The notes beneath the pieces were generated by a model. The model had not been told where the DNA came from and did not search any database. It worked only from the letters and a program-made list of their open reading frames with translations. From contig JABDKS010000340.1 of NCBI GenBank assembly GCA_013002105.1, positions 1 to 12,835 of the forward strand: a stretch of DNA of 12,835 nucleotides, read 5' to 3'. Position numbers and translations under genes: made by a program. Source of the stretch: Pirellulaceae bacterium (lineage in GTDB: Bacteria > Planctomycetota > Planctomycetia > Pirellulales > Pirellulaceae). Positions 7,794-12,835 of this stretch are shown here, piece after piece; positions within the stretch are counted from its first letter, which is position 1; every line of letters begins with the position of its first letter.

Positions 7794-8097
7794 CTAACTC
7801 AAATCCAAAAAACGAGATCTCGTGGTTTTGTCCTCACCAACGTGCTTCGGACCATCCACCACACGCGCAAAAGTGTAACATTTCGAAACTGGCGTTCCCA
7901 CTAATCCAAGCCAAGAAACGAGCCAAATTTTTTCTCGATCGGCAGGTCGCATTTCGCTGCAAAGCCCGCAATTCCCCGCAATAACGTCGTTCACCGCTGC
8001 CCAGACGACCTGCCCGGTTCGAACACTTTTTTTGCCAGTTGCGGTTCAAAACACCACAAAATAGAGAAGCTGGAGCGACCGGAAACAGGTCCCAATC
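7794..8097. other. Divergent intergenic region (csp / ADP-ribosylglycohydrolase)
   Basis: About 304 bases without a credible gene, expected to hold both divergent promoters. For csp there is an extended -10 candidate on the minus strand at 7872-7880. For the + strand gene a weak pair TTGCGG (8039-8044) and TAGAGA (8062-8067) has a 17-base spacer. A perfect 9-bp inverted repeat, GGCAGGTCG (7941-7949) and CGACCTGCC (8006-8014), spans the middle with a 56-base separation. Repeats of that size and spacing are expected by chance in a window this long, so it is only noted. Confidence 0.35.
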
Positions 8098-9219
8098 ATG
8101 CCGCTGGAGCAGATGCAATTCGTCGATCAAATCGCTGGATCGCTGCTTGGCACGGCCGTTGGTGACGCAGTCGGATTGCCGTTGGAGAACCTTTCGCGAC
8201 GCCGTCTCGATGCGTGGCTAGGTAACAAGCCCTTACGTCACCGTTTCTTACTGGGCTACGCGATGGTTTCGGATGATACCGAACATACGTGCTTGGTGGC
8301 GCAGAGTTTGATCCGTAGCGGCAACGATGCAGAAAACTTCGGTAGCGACCTGGCTCGACGATTGAAATGGTGGCTCGCCGGATTACCCGCCGGCACCGGA
8401 CGTGCCACCGCGCGTGCGTGCATCCGGTTATGGATGGGAATCGATTGGCGACGTAGCGGCGTATGGTCAGCCGGAAACGGGCCGGCTATGCGAGCCGCCA
8501 TCATCGGCGTCGCAATGACTGATACACAACAGGCGATAAAATTCACCCGTGCGTCATCACAGATCACGCATTCGGATCCAAAAGCAACGTACGGTGCATT
8601 GGCAATCGCCTCGCTTGCCAATCACTTTGCACACCGAGCTCGCGACACAACCGTTTTCGATGGCCTGGAGTCGATGTTCGCTCGCTGGATCAACGCGAAC
8701 GACGACGACGCGGCAGAGCTGATGCAATTGATCAACGCGGCAATAGCGAGTGCTAGACAGGGCGAGTCGACTCAGGAGTTTGCGCAACAGGCCGGTTGGG
8801 AGCGAGGTGTGACAGGATACACCTATCAAACAGTGCCGGTGGCCGTCCATGCGTGCTTGCGACATCCGGAAAACTTTCGGGCTGCGATCGACGGCTTGGT
8901 TCGGTGTGGCGGAGACGTCGATTCGACTGCCGCAATAGCCGGCGGCATCCTGGGAGCCAAATTGGGTGAAGACGGGATTCCCGATGACTGGCTCAATCCG
9001 CTCATCGAATGGCCACGAAGCAAAGCTTGGATGCGTCAACTTGCAAGGGTCCTCGCCGATACCCGCAGCACCTCAACGGATCCCGCCGATTCACTCCAAT
9101 CAGTTTCGTCCAATTCGGAAATGCCGACGATCAATCCTTTGGCCCAATTGGTCCGTAATCTTTTCTTCCTAGCGGTCGTTCTTGTGCACGGGCTGCGACG
9201 TCTATTGCCACCGTATTAG
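8098..9219 (+). CDS. ADP-ribosylglycohydrolase family protein with hydrophobic C-terminal tail
   Basis: This 373-residue protein belongs to the DraG/ARH family, which removes ADP-ribose from modified proteins or related conjugates using two divalent metals. Metal-binding motifs are in place: SDDTEHT at 58-64 and GGDVDST at 271-277, with SAGNG at 124-128 and THSDP at 157-161 as further family landmarks. The N-terminal GSLLGTAVGDAVGLPLE stretch is typical. After the catalytic domain comes a polar linker rich in Ser and Thr (about 320-342). The protein then ends in a hydrophobic stretch followed by arginines and PPY, resembling a tail anchor or membrane-surface helix. The start has GGAAACAGG upstream; an ATG at 8113 is an alternative. 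No DraT-like transferase or nitrogenase gene is nearby, so the substrate is unknown. Confidence 0.9.
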   Translation: MPLEQMQFVDQIAGSLLGTAVGDAVGLPLENLSRRRLDAWLGNKPLRHRFLLGYAMVSDDTEHTCLVAQSLIRSGNDAENFGSDLARRLKWWLAGLPAGTGRATARACIRLWMGIDWRRSGVWSAGNGPAMRAAIIGVAMTDTQQAIKFTRASSQITHSDPKATYGALAIASLANHFAHRARDTTVFDGLESMFARWINANDDDAAELMQLINAAIASARQGESTQEFAQQAGWERGVTGYTYQTVPVAVHACLRHPENFRAAIDGLVRCGGDVDSTAAIAGGILGAKLGEDGIPDDWLNPLIEWPRSKAWMRQLARVLADTRSTSTDPADSLQSVSSNSEMPTINPLAQLVRNLFFLAVVLVHGLRRLLPPY

Positions 9220-9237
9220 TTTTTGGCGGATCGTTAC

Positions 9238-9275
9238 TGCCATCGAGCATTTGAACACTCCGATGGCCAGTTTTT
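9238..9275 (+). terminator. Rho-independent terminator after the ADP-ribosylglycohydrolase gene
   Basis: TGCCATCGAG (9238-9247) pairs with CTCCGATGGCCA (9258-9269) as a 10-bp stem with two single-C bulges (9260 and 9267) and a 10-base loop. A G and five Ts (9271-9275) follow. It starts 19 bases after the stop codon at 9217-9219. No A-run precedes the stem on the + strand, so it should work only for + strand transcription and not for the convergent dehydrogenase gene. Confidence 0.6.
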
Positions 9276-9288
9276 CGCAGGCTAAGGA

Positions 9289-10317
9289 TCAAATCGGTTT
9301 CAACACACTTTTGACGACTTCGCCTCGATGCATTTTGTCAAACGCGGTATGCCATTGGTCCAGCGGCCACACGTCACCGACGATTGGTTTGACATTCAAT
9401 TGTCCGCTGGACAATAGCGCGATCACGCGTTCCCAAATCGGCCAATAGTGACTGAAACTCCCCTGTAGACGGACGTTTTTTTGCACCAACGGGTCCAAGT
9501 TGAATCCGAGCGGTTTCGGGCCCCAGCCGACTTTGCTGATCCAACCGGCTGGCCGAACGATGTTCATCGCGATCTCCAAGGTGGCGCTGGCACCAGCAGC
9601 ATCAATCACACCGTCGCAACCCAAACCGTCTCGTTGCATCGCCCACGGTGCAGCGTCGCCGGTGATCCCAACGCAGCCGTATTGTTCCGCGATCGTCAAA
9701 CGATGTTTGTCTTGCTCCAACCCCACCACCGCCACTTCGGCACCACACAAACGAGCCATTGCGGCACATAGTATCCCGATTGTCCCCGGCCCCAAGACCA
9801 CCACCCGATCACCCGGTTCGATCGATGCATTCTTGACGACGGCGTTATAAGCGACGCAGCACGGTTCGGTCAGACAGGCTTGCTCCAACGGCAACTCATG
9901 GGGTACCGCGTGCAAAATTCGCGCAGGAACCGATACAAATTTTGTCATCGCTCCGTTGACTCCGTAGCCAAATCCTTTCCGGGTGGGATCCAAGTTATAC
10001 AGTCCACGACGCGTCATTGGGTTGTCGGCACTGATGATCGCAGCGGTTTCGCTGACCACGCGATCCCCCTGAGTCCATCCACGAACATTCTTGCCAGTCG
10101 CGGCGATGTGTCCGCCGAACTCGTGTCCCAATACGACGGGGTAGTTAACGGGCCACGAGTGATCGGCAGTCCATTGATGTAGGTCACTACCGCAGACGCC
10201 GACGTTGGCAACTTCTAACAAGACGTCATCGTCACCAAACTCGGGCTGATCGATCTCACGAATCTCCACCGCACCAGGCTGGTTTGCAAAATTGACAACC
10301 GCAGCAGATTTGCTCAT
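9289..10317 (-). CDS. Zinc-type medium-chain alcohol/polyol dehydrogenase (MDR superfamily)
   Basis: This 342-residue protein is a GroES-fold plus Rossmann-fold medium-chain dehydrogenase of the sorbitol/threonine dehydrogenase type, expected to oxidise an alcohol or sugar hydroxyl with NAD(P) in the cytoplasm. Catalytic zinc ligands are Cys42 (GVCGSDLH), His65-Glu66 (GHEFGG) and Glu151 (TEPCCVAYN). The nucleotide-binding motif is GPGTIG at 176-181. The structural-zinc lobe is present in outline but has lost its cysteines: positions expected to be Cys read Ser96, Asn99, Thr102 and Asp110, while the surrounding PMxRRGLYNL-P-RKGFG pattern is retained. It starts 54 bases after the HUMPS gene with a weak ribosome site, so it is probably the last gene of that operon. 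The pairing suggests a sugar or sugar-phosphate derivative as substrate, which is inference. Confidence 0.9.
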   Translation of the reverse strand: MSKSAAVVNFANQPGAVEIREIDQPEFGDDDVLLEVANVGVCGSDLHQWTADHSWPVNYPVVLGHEFGGHIAATGKNVRGWTQGDRVVSETAAIISADNPMTRRGLYNLDPTRKGFGYGVNGAMTKFVSVPARILHAVPHELPLEQACLTEPCCVAYNAVVKNASIEPGDRVVVLGPGTIGILCAAMARLCGAEVAVVGLEQDKHRLTIAEQYGCVGITGDAAPWAMQRDGLGCDGVIDAAGASATLEIAMNIVRPAGWISKVGWGPKPLGFNLDPLVQKNVRLQGSFSHYWPIWERVIALLSSGQLNVKPIVGDVWPLDQWHTAFDKMHRGEVVKSVLKPI

Positions 10318-10371
10318 GAAAGGTTCTTTATAAAAACGAGGATGAAGCCGCTTACGTGATGGTCCCGACCA

Positions 10372-11076
10372 CTATCGCGAAACTTCTTGCGCATGAACAG
10401 CATCACAAATCATTCTCAGCGACCCTTCCAAATCGCCGTCAGCGGTTTTGAAAGCGTCTGCGTCGATTGTCAACGGTGCACCGAGTACGACGAGCGGCGC
10501 GCCATGAGCCGGACAGGCGATGGCTTGTTCTAGCGTCAATCCGCCCACTGCCTGGACCGGAACTTTGACCGCTTGAACGACCTCGCGCAACTGATCCATC
10601 GGGCTTGGCAACGCCAAGCCTGCGGCGGCGATACCGCGACGTTCGTCGTAGCCGATGTGATGAATGACAAAATCACACCCGAGGTCTTCCAAAAACTTGG
10701 CCCCCGCCACCATGTCCGGGCACACCATATTATCGCCCATGACTTGGCAACCAAAATCGACGCCGGCTTTGACAACACACTTGATCGTTTCCGCATGCGC
10801 ACGGGCCATCACAACGACGTGTGTCGCGCCGGCCTTGGCCATCATCTCGGCCTCCAGGTAGCCACCGTCCATGGTTTTCAGATCTGCCACGATCGGTACA
10901 TCTGCAAACGCTTCACGCAGCTTTCGCACACCGTGTAATCCCTCGGCCAAAATCAGCGGCGTACCGGCCTCCAACCAGTCCACACCGGCTCGCAACGCCA
11001 AAGCGGCCGTATCCAAAGCTTCGTCAATGTTGGTCAGGTCGAGCGAGATTTGGACGATCGGTTTCATAGTGGTCAT
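10372..11076 (-). CDS. HUMPS-family enzyme (3-hexulose-6-phosphate synthase / 3-keto-L-gulonate-6-phosphate decarboxylase-like)
   Basis: This 234-residue TIM barrel belongs to the orotidine-phosphate-decarboxylase suprafamily. Signature residues are Asp13 (ISLDL), Glu36 (WLEAGTP), the Asp65-Lys67-Asp70 triad (DLKTMDGG) and His139/His140 (VIHHIGYDE), followed by a phosphate-binding VPVQAVGG loop. Known members either condense formaldehyde with ribulose 5-phosphate or decarboxylate 3-keto-L-gulonate 6-phosphate, both with Mg2+. After the third landmark the sequence reads CQVMGDNM. By my alignment Met113 takes the place of the Glu that marks the decarboxylase or the Asp that marks the synthase, so the reaction is open. 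The IGYDERRG stretch looks more like the synthase. ATG at 11067 is an alternative start. A TACAAT -10-like box on the minus strand (11114-11119) could give a second promoter. It sits between DUF1501 and dehydrogenase genes. Confidence 0.87.
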   Translation of the reverse strand: MTTMKPIVQISLDLTNIDEALDTAALALRAGVDWLEAGTPLILAEGLHGVRKLREAFADVPIVADLKTMDGGYLEAEMMAKAGATHVVVMARAHAETIKCVVKAGVDFGCQVMGDNMVCPDMVAGAKFLEDLGCDFVIHHIGYDERRGIAAAGLALPSPMDQLREVVQAVKVPVQAVGGLTLEQAIACPAHGAPLVVLGAPLTIDADAFKTADGDLEGSLRMICDAVHAQEVSR

Positions 11077-11123
11077 GGGTCGAATGATTCGTACAGCGAT
11101 GGATGCGGCGCGTATTGTAGACG

Positions 11124-12584
11124 TTACGCGATGATCTCTGCGATCGGCCGACCGTGATCTATTTCCAACCGTTTGCGACCGGGAATCTCCAACTGTCGCG
11201 AATCGAGCCCTAACTGGTGCAAAATCGTGGCGTGAATGTCAGTAACATAATGGCGGTCTTCGACAGCGTGAAAACCGATTTCGTCTGTCGCTCCATGCAC
11301 AACGCCTCGTTTGAGCCCGCCGCCGGCCATCCAAACCGAAAACCCGAAAATATGGTGATCCCTCCCGTCGGCACTTTGCGAACCCGGCGTGCGACCGAAC
11401 TCCGTCGCGAAAACAACAAGCGTCTCATCCAGCAATCCGCGTTGATCGAGATCGATCAACAGCCCACCGATGGGCTGATCGACCGACAACGCCCGTTTGC
11501 TGTGATTCGCCTTCAATCCTTTGTGCGCATCCCAAGCGCCGGCGCCGCCACCACCGTGCTGGATCTGTATGAACCGGACACCGCGCTGAACAAACCGACG
11601 TGCCGCCAACAACTGCATTCCAAATTCACGACTGTGGCTGTGATCGAGTCCATACAGCGATTGGGTCGCCGCGGTTTCGTCAGCAAAATCGACCACTTCT
11701 GGAATTGATCGCTGCATCCGGTAGGCCAATTCATACGACGCAATCCTGGCCGCCATCGCAGCGTCATCGGGATAGTCCACGCCTCGCAATCGATGTAGTT
11801 GGTCGATCAAATCCACTCCGATCGAACGTTGGTCCGCAGTAGCGGGCACGTTGGACTTGCCAAAATCAAGTGGATTGTTGGGGTCAATCCGTAGCGAGAC
11901 GGCGTCATGAGCGGGCCCGAGATAGTGGCCGTCCTTCTTGTTCCAGTACTCGCGTTTGCCGATCGAAATGAATTGTGGCAAATTCTCATTCAATGTGCCC
12001 AATCCATAATGCACCCATGCTCCCAGAGTAGGATGATCGCCGTCGTTTCGATGTCGACCAGAGTGGAACTGGGTTTGTGCGCCGTGATTACTGTCGGTCG
12101 TCCACATCGAACGCACAACGGCCAACTTGTCAGCGTTGGCGCCAATATGTGGAAACCAATCGCTGACTTCGATGCCACTGTGCCCACGCTTTTTGAAACC
12201 GACCTGCAACGGATACAGCTCATTTCGTTGGTTCCCATTTCCGTCCGGAACAACCAGGCGTTCGATCGCCAATCGCTTGGGATCTTGCGCGTCGGCAAAC
12301 GGCGTTTCGGAAATGGTCTTACCGCCGTACTGCGTCAATTTTGGTTTGGGATCGAAGCTCTCCATATGACTGACACCGCCATTCATGAACAACCATATCA
12401 CGCTTTTGGCTTTCGGGGCGAAGTGGGGCCGACCATTGGGCGACGACCCCTCACCCGACTTGGCGTAACCATCTCGGTGCAGCATTGCACCGAGCGCCAG
12501 TCCCGCGAATCCCATCCCGGCGTCTGCCGCAAAACGACGTCGCGTCGATACGCGATCGAGTGTTCGAATTTTTTTGTCGTTCAT
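11124..12584 (-). CDS. DUF1501 domain protein with Tat signal (sulfatase-like)
   Basis: This 486-residue protein is a DUF1501 member, a planctomycete-enriched family with an alkaline-phosphatase/sulfatase-like fold. The N-terminus has a twin-arginine motif TRRRFA at 14-19 followed by a hydrophobic segment ([13 protein letters not shown]), so export by the Tat route is predicted. Family landmarks follow in order: [58 protein letters not shown], and [13 protein letters not shown] near the end. The start at 12584 puts the Tat motif at the right distance and has CCAGG 6 bases upstream. The longer frame to 12644 would overlap the upstream gene and add 20 unlikely residues. The stop of the DUF1553 gene lies 17 bases upstream, the usual arrangement of this pair. 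Catalytic activity has not been established for the family, to my knowledge. Confidence 0.93.
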   Translation of the reverse strand: MNDKKIRTLDRVSTRRRFAADAGMGFAGLALGAMLHRDGYAKSGEGSSPNGRPHFAPKAKSVIWLFMNGGVSHMESFDPKPKLTQYGGKTISETPFADAQDPKRLAIERLVVPDGNGNQRNELYPLQVGFKKRGHSGIEVSDWFPHIGANADKLAVVRSMWTTDSNHGAQTQFHSGRHRNDGDHPTLGAWVHYGLGTLNENLPQFISIGKREYWNKKDGHYLGPAHDAVSLRIDPNNPLDFGKSNVPATADQRSIGVDLIDQLHRLRGVDYPDDAAMAARIASYELAYRMQRSIPEVVDFADETAATQSLYGLDHSHSREFGMQLLAARRFVQRGVRFIQIQHGGGGAGAWDAHKGLKANHSKRALSVDQPIGGLLIDLDQRGLLDETLVVFATEFGRTPGSQSADGRDHHIFGFSVWMAGGGLKRGVVHGATDEIGFHAVEDRHYVTDIHATILHQLGLDSRQLEIPGRKRLEIDHGRPIAEIIA

Positions 12585-12590
12585 TGTCGA

Positions 12591-12595
12591 CCTGG
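12591..12595 (-). promoter_or_regulatory. Ribosome binding site for the DUF1501 gene
   Basis: Read on the minus strand, CCAGG lies 6 bases before the ATG at 12584, in the 17-base gap after the DUF1553 stop codon. It supports the shorter start over an ATG-equivalent at 12644. Confidence 0.45.
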
Positions 12596-12601
12596 GGTGT
12601 G

Positions 12602-12835
12602 TCACCGGAGCGTTACGAAGTCGTTGTGATTCATCAGCACCCAAATGAATCGTGCTCGTGGTGTGATTTCGGTCCCGCTGCTTCTACTCTGCCAGGCGGA
12701 CAACGCCTGCATGCTGGCTTTCATTTCCGCATCATTCGGATCGATTCCTAGCAAGTTCAAAAAAGCACATCGCACGAATGATTCGTCGTCGCTGCTAACC
12801 TCCTCGATCCGCTGGGCAATCAAAGGGGCAGATCG
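12602..12835 (-). CDS. DUF1553 (PSD1) protein, C-terminal end (partial)
   Basis: Only the last 77 codons are inside the window; the frame runs open off the right edge. The ending [17 protein letters not shown] is the characteristic C-terminus of DUF1553 (PSD1) proteins, usually seen as RA-x-x-x-W-x-LLNHNDFVT-x-R. The upstream [19 protein letters not shown] segment also fits (typical AYLLTLGRPPTDEE-like helix). In planctomycetes these proteins normally carry a signal peptide, DUF1549 and often a cytochrome-c-like domain further upstream, all beyond the window. They sit directly before DUF1501 genes, as here. Function is unknown, though a role with exported polymer-degrading enzymes is often proposed. 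Confidence 0.88.
   Translation of the reverse strand, partial: RSAPLIAQRIEEVSSDDESFVRCAFLNLLGIDPNDAEMKASMQALSAWQSRSSGTEITPRARFIWVLMNHNDFVTLR

Noticed and set aside
7941..8014. Regulatory operator from the 9-bp inverted repeat GGCAGGTCG / CGACCTGCC
   Set aside because: The arms are 56 bases apart, and perfect 9-bp pairs at this range are expected several times by chance in a window this size.
11907..12629. A 240-codon + strand frame opposite the DUF1501 gene with a hydrophobic start
   Set aside because: The hydrophobic segment is the antisense of conserved DUF1501 sequence, and the remaining translation has no family pattern.
12585..12644. Longer DUF1501 start at 12644
   Set aside because: It would overlap the DUF1553 coding end and push the Tat motif too far from the N-terminus; the ATG at 12584 has a better site.

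Overview
The window looks like a piece of a planctomycete chromosome, most likely from the Pirellulaceae (Rhodopirellula relatives). This is inference from three family signatures: a DUF1553 (PSD1) tail directly upstream of a DUF1501 protein, a run of YTV-type repeats, and a very large alpha-2-macroglobulin protein. Base composition is moderate, genes are widely spaced with short or weak Shine-Dalgarno sites, and both strands are used. I saw no tRNA, rRNA, CRISPR array, insertion sequence or prophage gene.

Left block, + strand (1-7436). A giant secreted alpha-2-macroglobulin-like protein is cut at its 5' end by the window edge. In order it carries an MG/bait-region domain, an insert with YTV-like repeats, the A2M (MG7-like) domain, a thioester-type helical domain with a degenerate CG-E-Q motif, an MG10-like segment, a TPR-rich region, and a second MG-like block. 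Thirty-nine bases later comes a gamma-carbonic-anhydrase-like hexapeptide protein, probably co-transcribed. After a 222-base gap comes a 443-residue cyclopropane-fatty-acid synthase.

Middle (7437-9288). A 69-residue cold-shock protein on the - strand converges on the cfa gene, with an imperfect hairpin between them. About 300 bases of divergent spacer separate it from a + strand ADP-ribosylglycohydrolase (DraG family) with a hydrophobic C-terminal tail. That gene is followed by a convincing Rho-independent terminator.

Right block, - strand (12835 down to 9289), reading in transcription order: the C-terminal end of a DUF1553 protein (cut by the window), a Tat-exported DUF1501 protein, a HUMPS-family (hexulose-6-phosphate synthase / ketogulonate-phosphate decarboxylase-like) enzyme, and a zinc-type medium-chain dehydrogenase. 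Gaps are 17, 47 and 54 bases, so this is probably one operon. It pairs exported DUF1553/DUF1501 proteins with two cytoplasmic sugar-type enzymes, which suggests an uncharacterised carbohydrate catabolic unit. Its HUMPS enzyme lacks the residue expected in either known class, and its dehydrogenase has lost all four structural-zinc cysteines.

The best candidates for something undescribed are the A2M-YTV-TPR-MG fusion protein, with its repeats sitting where the protease bait region belongs, and the DUF1553-DUF1501-HUMPS-MDR operon.
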